Source: UBA6168 sp964423205
Lineage (GTDB): Bacteria > Bacteroidota > Bacteroidia > Chitinophagales > Saprospiraceae
Assembly (NCBI GenBank): GCA_964423205.1
Contig: CAYRDX010000012.1
Span: 1-64,000 of the forward strand
DNA: 64,000 bases
Direction: 5' to 3'
The notes beneath the pieces were generated by a model. The model did no database searches and had not been told where the DNA came from. It saw nothing but the letters and a program-made list of their open reading frames with translations. How positions within the stretch are numbered: position 1 is the stretch's first letter; every line of letters starts with the position of its first letter. This document shows positions 34,917 through 44,651 of the stretch, in pieces. The position numbers and the translations under genes are program-made.

Positions 34917-35648
34917 TTAGAATCTGCTGTCGAGATAATAGGGCAGCATCGCCCTCCATGTCGGCCAGTCATGCCTCATATCCGGCCCCCAGACATCGAG
35001 TTCATGAGGTATGCCTTTAGAATGCAATACTTCCGAAAAGCGCCTGGATTCATCGGGTCTTTCGTAATCACCACTCCCGGTAAGGATATGTATATGCCTT
35101 TTTTGCCGTAACATCGGAAGGAAGTAGTTGTCGTCGAGGTTGGGCAGGTAAGCTATAGGTGAATTAAAATAGACATCGTCATCATAATACCCATTGGTAT
35201 AAACCTGCAAATCGTAAACTCCACTCATGGCAATTACGCCATCAATCAAATCGGGCCTTTTGAAAAACAGGTTGGCTGAATGCAATGCTCCCAACGAAGC
35301 TCCGGAAATAATAATCGGAGTATCCTCACTCGTTTTGTATTTGATAAAGGGAATTACTTCTTTATAAACATAGGAGTTGAATTGCTGATGCCGTATTGAC
35401 TTATGGCGGGGATGCATGTGGTTGTTCAGCCAGCTTTCTGCATTGATGCTGTTTATGGAAAAAACTTTGACCTTGCCGGAATTGATTTGCTTAGCAATGG
35501 CGTCAATCATCAAAAAACGCTCGTATTCAAGATAGTCGGCTGCCGCTGTGGGTAATAGCAATAAGGCAAAACCAAAATGGCCGTAAATGGCAACTTCCAT
35601 GTTTTTATTCAGAGAAGGGCTGTACCAGTTATGAATTTCTCTTTGCAT
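34917..35648 (-). CDS. Alpha/beta-hydrolase, putative esterase family
   Basis: A 243-residue cytoplasmic protein. The nucleophile elbow is GASLG (in PIIISGASLGALHSANLFF); the acid and histidine are likely Asp in LTGSGDYE and His in MRHDWPTW near the C-terminus. The sequence resembles the esterase D / enterochelin esterase-like family. The substrate is unknown. It is the first gene of a probable two-gene unit with fbp. Confidence 0.82.
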   Translation of the reverse strand: MQREIHNWYSPSLNKNMEVAIYGHFGFALLLLPTAAADYLEYERFLMIDAIAKQINSGKVKVFSINSINAESWLNNHMHPRHKSIRHQQFNSYVYKEVIPFIKYKTSEDTPIIISGASLGALHSANLFFKRPDLIDGVIAMSGVYDLQVYTNGYYDDDVYFNSPIAYLPNLDDNYFLPMLRQKRHIHILTGSGDYERPDESRRFSEVLHSKGIPHELDVWGPDMRHDWPTWRAMLPYYLDSRF

Positions 35649-35721
35649 AGCGTGTTTTGATAAAAGTTATTCAGAGTTAGAATGCAATGTATCCCGGTTC
35701 GTTTGAAGCTTTCCGTAAGCT

Positions 35722-35729
35722 CAAAGATA
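35722..35729 (-). promoter_or_regulatory. Candidate -7 box of the esterase-fbp unit
   Basis: TATCTTTG on the minus strand is a perfect TAnnTTTG match, 73 bases before the esterase start codon, in the divergent region shared with the ABC transporter gene. Confidence 0.5.
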
Positions 35730-35791
35730 TTTATGCCGTGGACCTAACCCAAACAAAATCCGATTTTGGGTGTTGGCATTGAATCCATACC

Positions 35792-37636
35792 TTGACGAAA
35801 TTTCCGCAAGATAAAGACGAATTGCCCAAAGAGAACTCTGTGAAACATCTTTTTTACCTGAACAAATATTTGATAAAGTACAAAAAGCTCTTGCTTCTTG
35901 GGATACTTTTCATTTTCATTTCCAATTATTTCCTCTCCCTCCAACCCCAAATGATACGTCAGGCACTCGACCTGGTCATCGAAAATATTACACTGTACAA
36001 ACTGTTCGACGGTTTTGATAATCAGGCATTGGTCTTCAAAAATCTCGGCAAGGTTTTGTTGTTTTTCGGAATACTCGTCGTGGTGTTGGCCATATTGATG
36101 GGTGCTTTTCTATACCTCGTCAGGCAGACCGTCATTGTGATGTCGAGGTTGATTGAATACGACCTCCGAAAGGAGATTTTTTCTCATTATGAAAAACTGC
36201 ATCTGGCATTTTACAAGCAAAACAGCACAGGCGACATGATGGCCCGGATTGTTGAGGATGTATCCAAAGTCAGAATGTACCTCGGTCCGGCAATATTATA
36301 CGGCATCAACCTCTTTTCACTGTTTACACTGGTCATTATTGCCATGCTCAACGTGAGTTGGAAGCTGACTCTTTTTTGCCTGGCACCACTGCCCGTTCTT
36401 TCCATCAGCATTTATTATGTTAGTCAGCTCATCAATCGGCAGAGTGAGCGCATTCAAAAGCAGTTGTCAAAATTACAGAGCATAGCCCAGGAGGTTTTTT
36501 CCGGTATCAGGGTTGTGAAATCCTATGTACAGGAAAAACCGATGGGATTGTTTTTCAAAAGTCAGAGCCAGGAATACATGGACAAGTCACTGGCACTCGC
36601 CCGGGTTGATGCCATGTTCTATCCATTGATGTTGGTTTTAATTGGGCTGAGTACGGTTATAACTGTTTACGTCGGTGGCGTTCAGGTGGTAAAAGGTACG
36701 GTAACTACTGGTAACATTGCGGAGTTCATCATCTATGTGAATATGCTGACCTGGCCAGTTACCAGCCTCGGATGGATAAGTTCATTGATTCAGCAGGCTG
36801 CTGCCTCGCAAAAGCGCATCAATGAATTTCTCGCCATACAACCCGAAATAAAAAGTTCAACAGATAAGGAAGAACCCATTCTGGGCCATATAGTCTTCGA
36901 TAAGGTGAATTTCACTTACCCGCACACGGGCATCGAGGCACTGAAAAACATGAGTTTCGAGCTTTTACCGGGCCAAAAAATGGCTATTATCGGGCGCACG
37001 GGATCCGGTAAAAGCACAGTTGGTGACCTGATGCTTCGGCTGTACGACGTAACCGGGGGGCGCATTTTACTTGACGGTAAGGATATACGGGAACACAGCT
37101 TGAGCAATCTGCGCAACAAGGTCGGTTATGTACCACAGGATGTATTCCTTTTCTCCGACACCATTGCCAACAATCTCAGGTTTGGCAAACCCGAAGCTTC
37201 ACAGGAAGAAATAGAATCTTTTGCCCACTATGCGTCTATTCACCACGAAATCTCCGAGCTTCCGGAAGGCTATCAGTCCATGGTAGGTGAGCGCGGTGTT
37301 ACACTGTCCGGTGGGCAGAAACAGCGCATATCTATTGCCAGAGCTTTTATTAAGAAACCTGACATCATCATTCTCGATGACTGCCTCAGTGCCGTAGATA
37401 CCAAAACGGAAAGGCGCATTCTGAGTTACTTGCAAGATACTATCGCCGATAAGACTGCCATCATCATAACTCACCGCATTTATTCCCTCCTCGGTTTTGA
37501 CAAAATCATAGTCCTGGATGACGGAAAAACAGCTGAAGCCGGCACTCACGAGGAGTTGATGCAAAATCAGGGCTATTACGCCGAATTGTTCCAACAGCAA
37601 AGTCTGGAAGAAGAGTTGGAGGAAAACAACGGCTAA
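35792..37636 (+). CDS. ABC exporter, fused permease and ATPase (MsbA-like half-transporter)
   Basis: A 614-residue protein. Six hydrophobic segments occupy residues about 30-330, followed by the ATPase: Walker A GRTGSGKST (about residue 405), Q-loop VGYVPQD, signature LSGGQKQR (about 506), Walker B IIILDDCLSAVD and H-loop ITHR. It should work as a homodimer exporting lipid, peptide or drug; the substrate is not predictable. No ATG is available near the conserved start: TTG at 35792 or GTG at 35840 must be used. Confidence 0.92.
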   Translation: MTKFPQDKDELPKENSVKHLFYLNKYLIKYKKLLLLGILFIFISNYFLSLQPQMIRQALDLVIENITLYKLFDGFDNQALVFKNLGKVLLFFGILVVVLAILMGAFLYLVRQTVIVMSRLIEYDLRKEIFSHYEKLHLAFYKQNSTGDMMARIVEDVSKVRMYLGPAILYGINLFSLFTLVIIAMLNVSWKLTLFCLAPLPVLSISIYYVSQLINRQSERIQKQLSKLQSIAQEVFSGIRVVKSYVQEKPMGLFFKSQSQEYMDKSLALARVDAMFYPLMLVLIGLSTVITVYVGGVQVVKGTVTTGNIAEFIIYVNMLTWPVTSLGWISSLIQQAAASQKRINEFLAIQPEIKSSTDKEEPILGHIVFDKVNFTYPHTGIEALKNMSFELLPGQKMAIIGRTGSGKSTVGDLMLRLYDVTGGRILLDGKDIREHSLSNLRNKVGYVPQDVFLFSDTIANNLRFGKPEASQEEIESFAHYASIHHEISELPEGYQSMVGERGVTLSGGQKQRISIARAFIKKPDIIILDDCLSAVDTKTERRILSYLQDTIADKTAIIITHRIYSLLGFDKIIVLDDGKTAEAGTHEELMQNQGYYAELFQQQSLEEELEENNG

Positions 37637-37732
37637 GTGGAATGGGTTACCCGGACTTCACCTCCATTTGCAAGGGTTACAGAAGAAATCTGAGTTTTCT
37701 GGAAGCTTATTTTTATTATTCAGGCAATTGGC

Positions 37733-37740
37733 TACATTTG
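37733..37740 (+). promoter_or_regulatory. Candidate -7 box of the DUF3276 gene
   Basis: TACATTTG is a perfect TAnnTTTG match, 62 bases before the start codon of the 37803 gene. No clear -33 element is seen. Confidence 0.5.
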
Positions 37741-37802
37741 TCATAATGTAAACTGCCTCTCGACAAGGTTACTGCGTATTCGGGGGGAACTCACACTTAA
37801 AA

Positions 37803-38213
37803 TTGCCAATTACAGTGGACAAAGAAAGAAGATTTGAGAGTGTGTACTCGAAAAAGGTAAGGGCTGGGAAACGAAGGACTTATTTTTTTGATGTACGGCG
37901 TACAAAAGGTGACGATTACTATCTGACCCTAACGGAAAGCACCAAGAAACTTCATAACAACCACTACGAAAGACACAAAATCTTTCTGTACAAAGAGGAT
38001 TTCAACCGTTTTTTGTCGAGCCTGGAAGAAGTTATCTCTCACATTAAGACGGAGTTGATGCCTGGTTTTGATTATGAGGAATTCGACCGCCGTCAGGAAG
38101 AGTGGGAAGCACGAAATTCTGAGGAAGGTTTTGATGATGAAGAGAAGACAGAAAGACAAACTTCAGGTCAGAATAAGACAGCCAGTGAAGTTGAAGATGA
38201 CATGTCCTGGTAA
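37803..38213 (+). CDS. DUF3276 / PUR-domain nucleic-acid-binding protein
   Basis: A 136-residue protein. The core ERRFESVYSKKVRAGKRRTY, then FFDVRRTKGDDYYLTLTEST and KIFLYKEDFNRFL is the PUR-alpha-like fold typical of DUF3276, which binds single-stranded DNA or RNA. The last 50 residues are strongly acidic and disordered. The conserved N-terminus begins right at a TTG codon, with no in-frame ATG upstream before a stop, so TTG is the likely start. Confidence 0.88.
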   Translation: MPITVDKERRFESVYSKKVRAGKRRTYFFDVRRTKGDDYYLTLTESTKKLHNNHYERHKIFLYKEDFNRFLSSLEEVISHIKTELMPGFDYEEFDRRQEEWEARNSEEGFDDEEKTERQTSGQNKTASEVEDDMSW

Positions 38214-38239
38214 CGTAATGTGAAATCTACTTTTGTTTG

Positions 38240-38746
38240 TCATTGAATTTTACCCCTCAAACCCAATTCCACTACTTCGAGGTTTTCAATTTTACCTGCT
38301 TTTATTGTAAAGCGGACGAGAGTCCTGACTTTGTGAAAGCCTTCTTTCCCACAAGCCCCCGGATTGATATGAAGCAAGTGCAGGTTACTGTCCGGAATCA
38401 CTTTTAGAATGTGGGAATGCCCACAAATAAACAGCCCCGGAGGATTGGCAGTGAGCATTTGCCGGATTCTGGGAGCATATTTACCCGGGTAGCCGCCAAT
38501 ATGTGTCATCAAAACCTGGAGACCTTCATATTCAAAACGCAGGTGTTCCGGATACATTTGCCGGATTGGATAGCCATCAATATTGCCGTAAACAGCACGT
38601 AAAGGTTTAAGTGCCTGCAATTGGCCGACAACTTCGACACTTCCGATATCCCCCGCATGCCAGATTTCATCACATTCAGCCAGACTGGTAAGGATGCCTT
38701 CGTCCATGTGGCTATGCGTGTCCGATAAGAGCCCTATTCTGATCAT
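38240..38746 (-). CDS. Metallophosphoesterase, YfcE/MJ0936-type phosphodiesterase
   Basis: A 168-residue cytoplasmic enzyme. Metal-site motifs are complete: LLSDTHSH (I), HAGDIGS (II), VYGNID (III), MTHIGG (IV) and CGHSH (V). It should hydrolyse phosphodiesters with two divalent metals; the natural substrate is unknown. Its start overlaps the stop of the HU-SPOR gene by 4 bp, so translation is probably coupled. Confidence 0.92.
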   Translation of the reverse strand: MIRIGLLSDTHSHMDEGILTSLAECDEIWHAGDIGSVEVVGQLQALKPLRAVYGNIDGYPIRQMYPEHLRFEYEGLQVLMTHIGGYPGKYAPRIRQMLTANPPGLFICGHSHILKVIPDSNLHLLHINPGACGKEGFHKVRTLVRFTIKAGKIENLEVVELGLRGKIQ

Positions 38747-39759
38747 CCTTCGTTTTCTTCTTCGCCAAATACTACAGGACCGGCATCATATTTACGCCCC
38801 AGATCATTAATCAGTTTTTCCACTTCACTTCTTTCACTGTAACTGTATTTCACACCAACCCGGAACAGTGGACCTACTTTGATAGTTTCTGGTGTGTAAC
38901 CATCTTTTCCTAGTTTGTCGGAGAATTTTCTGGCATTGGCCTCTACTCCAAAGCTGTGTATGATGACGATGCATTCTTTTAGTGTATTGGCAGGTTTTTG
39001 TTCAGAGCCTGCTACTGAAGATTGTGCGGGAACAGTAGCAGCAGCTTCCGTTTCGAAACCTGGTGTTGCTATTTCTTCTGCCGCCTGTACTTGTGTTTGT
39101 TCCTGCTTAGGAGGTTCATTTTTAGCTGTTTGAGATGATTCTGGTTGCAAAATATACCACACCGTAAATGCCAGCAAGATAGCCGCACTCACTATCACCC
39201 AGGGCGCCCATTTACCAAAGCTAAACCCACCCTTACGATTTTCGAGGGCATTTTCCTGGACTTGTGCCGCTACGACTTCCGTATGTGTTGGTTTTTCTGA
39301 TAACGTTGGTGTTTTAAATCCAGCTTTATCTGTCTCCTTCCTGGGGGTATCGAGTTGAACCTCTGGCAAGCCAAACGAATCTGGATTGAAGTTGACATCA
39401 TCTGGCAGAAAGCGAATGTTTTTCTCGTGGTCAGTATAAAATCTGCCGACTTTGGGAAGTAGCACGATATCGCGCTGTTCTAAAGAAGTCTTGGTCTCTT
39501 TTAAGAAATTCTCTAATGCAGTCTCCGCCTGGATGGCCGTAATTTGATACTGGTTTTGTAAAAAGTGGGTGAGCACTCCATCATTGAGTACTCTGTTCGG
39601 GTTGAATTCAAGGCGTCTGGAAGGCGGTGAAATGATGCCTTTTACATAATCGACTGCGGCTGATTGATGAAAACTACTGAGTTCGCCTAAACCGGGTATG
39701 ATAACTGCGCCTTTGTCCAGTAAAACTTCAGCAATGGCGCTGGAGATATCTATTTTCAT
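38743..39759 (-). CDS. HU-domain protein with transmembrane segment and SPOR domain
   Basis: A 338-residue protein of the Bacteroidota HU-SPOR (CCDC81-like) type. The N-terminal 140 residues hold two HU-like domains (GAVIIPGLGELSS, LLPKVGRFYTD). A single transmembrane helix follows (WAPWVIVSAAILLAFTVWYIL, about residues 188-208), then an acidic Gln/Ala-rich linker and a C-terminal SPOR domain (CIVIIHSFGVEANARKFSDK to GRKYDAGPVVFG). SPOR domains bind denuded peptidoglycan at division sites. The topology puts HU domains in the cytoplasm and SPOR in the periplasm, linking DNA or cytoplasmic partners with the wall. Confidence 0.88.
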   Translation of the reverse strand: MKIDISSAIAEVLLDKGAVIIPGLGELSSFHQSAAVDYVKGIISPPSRRLEFNPNRVLNDGVLTHFLQNQYQITAIQAETALENFLKETKTSLEQRDIVLLPKVGRFYTDHEKNIRFLPDDVNFNPDSFGLPEVQLDTPRKETDKAGFKTPTLSEKPTHTEVVAAQVQENALENRKGGFSFGKWAPWVIVSAAILLAFTVWYILQPESSQTAKNEPPKQEQTQVQAAEEIATPGFETEAAATVPAQSSVAGSEQKPANTLKECIVIIHSFGVEANARKFSDKLGKDGYTPETIKVGPLFRVGVKYSYSERSEVEKLINDLGRKYDAGPVVFGEEENEG

Positions 39760-39804
39760 CTGTTTATTTTTTGTTGATTTCAGAGGTACGGATGGAATTT
39801 ACCA

Positions 39805-39850
39805 TGATTGAATTATCATTGCCCTTTGTGGTTGAGTGATAATTCAATCA
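39805..39850. promoter_or_regulatory. Perfect 14-bp inverted repeat in the leader of the HU-SPOR operon
   Basis: TGATTGAATTATCA and TGATAATTCAATCA form a perfect 14-bp stem with an 18-base loop. It lies between the candidate promoter box (39881-39888) and the HU-SPOR start codon, 46 bases upstream of it, so it could be an operator or an mRNA structure. Confidence 0.55.
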
Positions 39851-39880
39851 CGGACGTTTCATGGTTTTCTAAAATTTTAC

Positions 39881-39888
39881 CAAAGGTA
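39881..39888 (-). promoter_or_regulatory. Candidate -7 box of the HU-SPOR operon
   Basis: TACCTTTG on the minus strand, a perfect TAnnTTTG match, about 120 bases before the HU-SPOR start. Nothing else is recognised in the rest of 39760-40069. Confidence 0.45.
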
Positions 39889-40069
39889 GAAACAATCGCA
39901 CGATTTATAAAAAATCCTAATCTCCTGCCTCCCCCAGAAAGAAGCAGCGGTACTAAATACTTTCAATAGTATGGGGTTATGGAATTAAAATCATTTCCCT
40001 TTTATGTAAAAGCTGTTAATTTTCCGCCAGGACATGATACGGAGATTACTACCCTGAATACATTGACTT

Positions 40070-41800
40070 ATGAGGAAGTACATTTTGATGCTCATTACCC
40101 TTTTGGCTTTTATTGCCAATATGGTGGCACAAAGGGATTATTACAGAAATTTTTCCTTTACTTACGCCGATTCACTGCGTGGTTCCCTGCGACCGGAGCG
40201 CACCTGCTTTGACGTGACCTATTATGACCTAAACCTCAACATAGATATACCCAAACAATTCATCAGAGGATTTGTAGATGTCCACTTCAATGTTGTGGAG
40301 GATTTCAACGTCATGCAGTTGGACCTTTTCAGGAACATGAAAATAGTGGAGGTCATCTTTTATGAACAACCTGTAACCTACCGCAGGATTTATGATGCAT
40401 TTTTTGTCCATCTGCCTATAAAATTAACCGCAGGTTCACAGGCTTATGTCCGGGTTGTTTTTGAAGGATTTCCCCAAACTGCCAAAAATGCACCATGGGA
40501 TGGAGGATTTGTATGGTCAAAAGACCTCATGGGTAATCCGTGGGTTGGTGTTGCCTGCGAGGGTACTGGTGCCAGCCTCTGGTGGCCTAATAAAGACCAT
40601 TTATCCGATGAGCCGGACAGCGTTTCAATAAAAGTAATTATCCCCGATGGACTCTCAGTGGTTGCCAATGGCAATCTGCGCAAAGCGGAAAGCCAGGGCA
40701 ATGGATACACCCTTCATGACTGGTTTGTTTCCTATCCGATAAACAATTACAACGTAACCGTCAACATTGGCAAATACACCAACCTGAAGGATACATACAT
40801 TGCAAAGGACGGGGATTCCCTGGCCATTGACTATTATGTTCTCGACTACAATACGGAAAAGGCCAAAGCTCATTTTGCCCAAGTCAAGCCCATGCTTGCC
40901 TGTTTCGAAAAGTATTTTGGCAAATATCCCTTCTGGAATGATGGATATGCGTTGGTAGAAACACCCTATTTGGGTATGGAACATCAGAGCGCTTTAGCCT
41001 ACGGCAACGAATACAACCGGGGTTACCTCGGCGGCATGATTCCCCGCGACATGAACTGGGACTACATCATCGTTCATGAGAGTGCTCACGAATATTTTGG
41101 CAACGCCGTCAGTGTTAGAGACCATGGTGAAATCTGGCTCCATGAGTCGCTGACTACCTATATGGAGGCGCTCTATGTGGAGTGTACTTTTGGTTATGCA
41201 GATGCTGTGCGCTATCTGGAAAGCCAAAAACCTTTTATCCGCAACCTTGACCCGATAAACGGCCCTCGGGATGTCAATTGGGACAATTACAGCGGCAACG
41301 ACCATTATTTCAAAGGAGCCCAGATGATTCACACGCTGCGCAATGGCCTGGATGATGATGAGCTGTTTTTCGGAATCCTGAGAGGATTTTATGAACAGTA
41401 TAAGTACAAGGTTTGTCAAACGGAAGACTTCATCACTTATGTAAAAGAGAACAGCAATAAAGACCTCACTGGATTTTTCGAACAGTATTTGTGGCACCCC
41501 AACTATCCCAGGTTCGATTATGAACTCAGACAGAAGGACAAGGATTTGAAAGTCGCCTTTCGTTGGGTTGCCGATGTGTCCGAATTTGGGATGCCAATAA
41601 AAATTGGAAAATCAGGTGACTACCGTTTGGTTTATCCGCAGGTTGGCAAAATAAAAGAGATTACCCTTAAGGACCTCACCAAGTCAGAGTTTATGGTCGC
41701 TACGGAACTCTTCTATGTCCGTAAAAAGGAAGCCAAAGGGTTATTCGGCAGGAAGGGTTTGTTCAGAAAAAAGGTAAAAGAAGAAGATTCGGAATTATGA
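40070..41800 (+). CDS. Secreted M1-family metallopeptidase
   Basis: A 576-residue exported aminopeptidase-like protein. MRKYILMLITLLAFIANMVAQ is the signal peptide. An N-terminal beta-saddle domain precedes the thermolysin-like domain with the exopeptidase motif in variant form GMEHQSA, zinc site HESAH (His336, Glu337, His340) and third ligand Glu359 in WLHESLTTYMEALY. It should remove N-terminal residues from peptides in the periplasm or outside. It is shorter than typical M1 enzymes because the C-terminal HEAT-like domain is missing. The tail is basic. Confidence 0.9.
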   Translation: MRKYILMLITLLAFIANMVAQRDYYRNFSFTYADSLRGSLRPERTCFDVTYYDLNLNIDIPKQFIRGFVDVHFNVVEDFNVMQLDLFRNMKIVEVIFYEQPVTYRRIYDAFFVHLPIKLTAGSQAYVRVVFEGFPQTAKNAPWDGGFVWSKDLMGNPWVGVACEGTGASLWWPNKDHLSDEPDSVSIKVIIPDGLSVVANGNLRKAESQGNGYTLHDWFVSYPINNYNVTVNIGKYTNLKDTYIAKDGDSLAIDYYVLDYNTEKAKAHFAQVKPMLACFEKYFGKYPFWNDGYALVETPYLGMEHQSALAYGNEYNRGYLGGMIPRDMNWDYIIVHESAHEYFGNAVSVRDHGEIWLHESLTTYMEALYVECTFGYADAVRYLESQKPFIRNLDPINGPRDVNWDNYSGNDHYFKGAQMIHTLRNGLDDDELFFGILRGFYEQYKYKVCQTEDFITYVKENSNKDLTGFFEQYLWHPNYPRFDYELRQKDKDLKVAFRWVADVSEFGMPIKIGKSGDYRLVYPQVGKIKEITLKDLTKSEFMVATELFYVRKKEAKGLFGRKGLFRKKVKEEDSEL

Positions 41801-41877
41801 AAGCACCAGCCTCCTGAGGGGCAAGAGTTTTTATTCTTGACTTGTCTTGTGTAAGCTCCGGTTCAGTAGTTCTTTCC

Positions 41878-42534
41878 TTATTTATTGTTGGCATTTCCAG
41901 ATAAAACCGAATTTGATGTTTTGGCTATTTCTGAATTACCAAGTGATGCTAAAGGTGTGGTATTCACCTGTACAGAGACAGAAGCAGGTTTTTCCTTTTC
42001 CAACACTTTGTAAATGCCGGTATAACTCAGGTACTGAACTGGTGAAACGCCAAAATCAATTGCGTTGAGCTCCGTCAGGGCGAGCGTTCCAAGCGAATTC
42101 ATTTTCCCAACATAAGGGTCGTTTTCATTATCCGCCAACCGCGGACTCTTATCATGGCCGCCATCCATCCGGAAAGTAAACAGGAGTGTTTCGTGTCGAT
42201 CATGATAAAAAATCTGGGGTTGATCCTGTGTGAAGTGAATGGTGTAATAAGACTGATAAGGTGCTTCCTTTGGTCCCCTGACAGCAGAACCCAAAGTCCA
42301 GCCACCTGAGTTTGCCACCAGATCAGTTATCCAGCCCTCCAATGGGGTAATAAGGGTAACCTTGGCGAAACCAGTTACCGTTCTGGCAGAAGGGCTAAGA
42401 CCATCGACTGGTTTTACAAAAACTCCCCAGGTTTGGTTTTGGTCTATTGATTTTACCGCAAGTTGTAGTTGGGCTGTAAGTTGGGTCGCAAAAATGACGC
42501 ATACCCAAAAGGCAGGCAAAAATTGTTTGTTCAT
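41878..42534 (-). CDS. Secreted protein of unknown function
   Basis: A 218-residue protein with signal peptide MNKQFLPAFWVCVIFATQLTAQ. The mature part is rich in beta-strands and Thr/Ser (LQLAVKSIDQNQTWGVFVKP, SPSARTVTGFAKVTLITP). It resembles modules found in large Saprospiraceae surface proteins, but I cannot assign a named family. No C-terminal sorting motif is seen. It is convergent with the M1 peptidase gene and transcribed alone. Confidence 0.6.
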   Translation of the reverse strand: MNKQFLPAFWVCVIFATQLTAQLQLAVKSIDQNQTWGVFVKPVDGLSPSARTVTGFAKVTLITPLEGWITDLVANSGGWTLGSAVRGPKEAPYQSYYTIHFTQDQPQIFYHDRHETLLFTFRMDGGHDKSPRLADNENDPYVGKMNSLGTLALTELNAIDFGVSPVQYLSYTGIYKVLEKEKPASVSVQVNTTPLASLGNSEIAKTSNSVLSGNANNK

Positions 42535-42748
42535 TTGTGATAGTGTTTATCTTGTCGTTCGAGAGGGGTGGAGCGGAGGGAAAGCATTGTTAAACGGCAA
42601 GTAGTGTGCCACAATGCTGTCTTACAGTAATTTATACTTTGGTAGGGTGACCTGGCACCGCTTGAATCAATACAGATTAAATCAACTTTTCATCTCATCA
42701 TGCCTTATAAAACGCCATATCCACGGTGTGAGGCAAAAACTCACTTCT

Positions 42749-44446
42749 ATGCGTTCCATTTTCTTTATTGCACTTTCCTTTTGGTTGATATCATGTCAGA
42801 AAGAACAATCCGCCGATACTATCCTGATAAATGGCAACATCTACACTGTGGATGAATCTAATCCACTCGTTACAGCAGTAGCCATCAAAGATGGGAACAT
42901 CTTCCAGGTAGGCTCCGACGAGGATATTCAAAAACTAAAAGGCACCCAAACCGAAGTGATAGATCTCGAAGGGCAGTTTGTCATGCCTGCCTTCATCGAA
43001 GGTCACGGGCACTTTTCGGGAATGGGATACAGCCTTATCGACCTGAATTTCCTGAAAGCCAAAAACTGGAATGAAATCGTCAACGCCGTAGCTGAGCGCA
43101 CCAAAACTGCCAAGCCGGGCGAATGGATTATTGGTCGGGGATGGCACCAGGAAAAATGGGACGAGGTGTTGGAGCGCCATGTGCAGGGTTACCCCTATCA
43201 CGACCATCTCAGCGAGCTCACTCCCAATAACCCTGTACTCTTACGACATGCCAGTGGTCACGGCCTTTTTGCCAATAAAGCCGCCATGGACGCAGCCGGC
43301 ATAACCAAAGAAACACCCGACCCGGCAGGTGGTCACATCGTGCGTGACCCTTCCGGCGAAGCCATTGGTGTCTTTGAAGAACGGGCCATGTATGCTATCA
43401 ATAAAGTTCATCAGGAGTACCTGGCAACTTTATCAAAAGAAGAACAAATGGAGCGTTGGTACAAAGGTATTGAGCTGGCGCAACAGGAATGCCTGCGCAA
43501 CGGCATAGCCTCTTTCCAGGATGCGGGCTCTTCTTTTGATGAAATAGACCGATACAAAAAAATGGCTGAAGAGGGAAAACTGCAGGTCCGCCTATGGGCT
43601 ATGCTGCGTCACTCCTCAGAGGCTATGAAAGGCAAACTGGGCAGCTTCCCAATTGTGGATGCCGGCAACAAACACTTTACCTGCCGGGCCATCAAAACGG
43701 AACTCGACGGCGCACTTGGTGCTTATGGTGCCTGGATGTTGGCACCCTACAACGACAAATCCGGTTTTGTTGGTCAAAACACCACACAGGTAGAGGAAGT
43801 GAAGGCCATTGCGGCCATCGCCAAAGATGCCGGTATGCAATTGTGCATCCACGCTATCGGCGACCGCGCCAACAGGGAAGTGCTAAACATCATGGAAGAA
43901 CTAAAGGTGCCCAAAGACCTGCGTTGGCGCAGCGAGCATGCCCAACACATCGACCCGGCCGACATCCGCCGCTTCGCTGAACTGGGATTGATAGCAGCCA
44001 TGCAGGGCATTCATTGCACCTCCGATGCACCATTTGTGGTGAAACGCCTCGGTGAAGAGCGAGCCCGAACAGGGGCTTATGCCTGGCGTAGCCTGCTCGA
44101 TGCCGGAGCCGTTGTCACCAATGGCACCGATGTGCCTGTAGAGGATATTTCCGCTATTGAAAGTTATTATGCATCCGTGACCCGTAAGCGCCATCAGCAA
44201 ACCAACACGGGACTGGAATTCTTCCCCGAACAAAAAATGACCCGTGCAGAAGGAATCTATTCCTACACCATGGCCAACGCCTACGCAGCCTTTGAAGAAA
44301 AATGGAAGGGCTCCATCACTCCTGGCAAAGTAGCCGACCTGGTGGTCTTATCCAAAGACCTCATCAATTGCAGCGATGACGAAATCCTGCAAACAGAGAT
44401 ACTGAAGACGATGGTTGGGGGGAAGTTTTTGTATGAGAAGAAGTGA
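42749..44446 (+). CDS. YtcJ-type amidohydrolase lipoprotein
   Basis: A 565-residue protein with a lipoprotein signal (MRSIFFIALSFWLISC, Cys16). Amidohydrolase signatures: ILINGNIYTVDESNPLVTAVAIKDGNI at the N-terminus, metal-binding HGH in AFIEGHGHFSGMGY, HAIGDRAN, SEHAQHID and NGTDVPVEDIS, ending ITPGKVADLVVLSKD. YtcJ-like enzymes hydrolyse amides or formamides; the substrate is unknown. Anchoring in the membrane is inferred from the lipobox. The frame is open 45 codons upstream, but the lipoprotein signal fixes the start. Confidence 0.88.
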   Translation: MRSIFFIALSFWLISCQKEQSADTILINGNIYTVDESNPLVTAVAIKDGNIFQVGSDEDIQKLKGTQTEVIDLEGQFVMPAFIEGHGHFSGMGYSLIDLNFLKAKNWNEIVNAVAERTKTAKPGEWIIGRGWHQEKWDEVLERHVQGYPYHDHLSELTPNNPVLLRHASGHGLFANKAAMDAAGITKETPDPAGGHIVRDPSGEAIGVFEERAMYAINKVHQEYLATLSKEEQMERWYKGIELAQQECLRNGIASFQDAGSSFDEIDRYKKMAEEGKLQVRLWAMLRHSSEAMKGKLGSFPIVDAGNKHFTCRAIKTELDGALGAYGAWMLAPYNDKSGFVGQNTTQVEEVKAIAAIAKDAGMQLCIHAIGDRANREVLNIMEELKVPKDLRWRSEHAQHIDPADIRRFAELGLIAAMQGIHCTSDAPFVVKRLGEERARTGAYAWRSLLDAGAVVTNGTDVPVEDISAIESYYASVTRKRHQQTNTGLEFFPEQKMTRAEGIYSYTMANAYAAFEEKWKGSITPGKVADLVVLSKDLINCSDDEILQTEILKTMVGGKFLYEKK

Positions 44447-44455
44447 GGGTGGAGG

Positions 44456-44488
44456 AGTTTTCCGAAATCTCCGTGATTTCGGAAAACT
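44456..44488. repeat. Perfect 14-bp hairpin
   Basis: AGTTTTCCGAAATC and GATTTCGGAAAACT are perfect reverse complements around TCCGT. It follows the YtcJ-like gene by 9 bases and may stabilise or end its transcript, although no T-run follows. Confidence 0.6.
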
Positions 44489-44651
44489 GAACTCAAATTT
44501 GCGGTTTGTTTTATTTCTACCAATATTTCACCTCTATAGGGTTCACGTAACTTTCTATTGAGCGAAACCTTAATGCTTGCATTTCTGTTCAAAAGTTACT
44601 GCAAAATTGACGACCATTTTTTGTTACCTTTGACAATATTGAAAATGAAAA

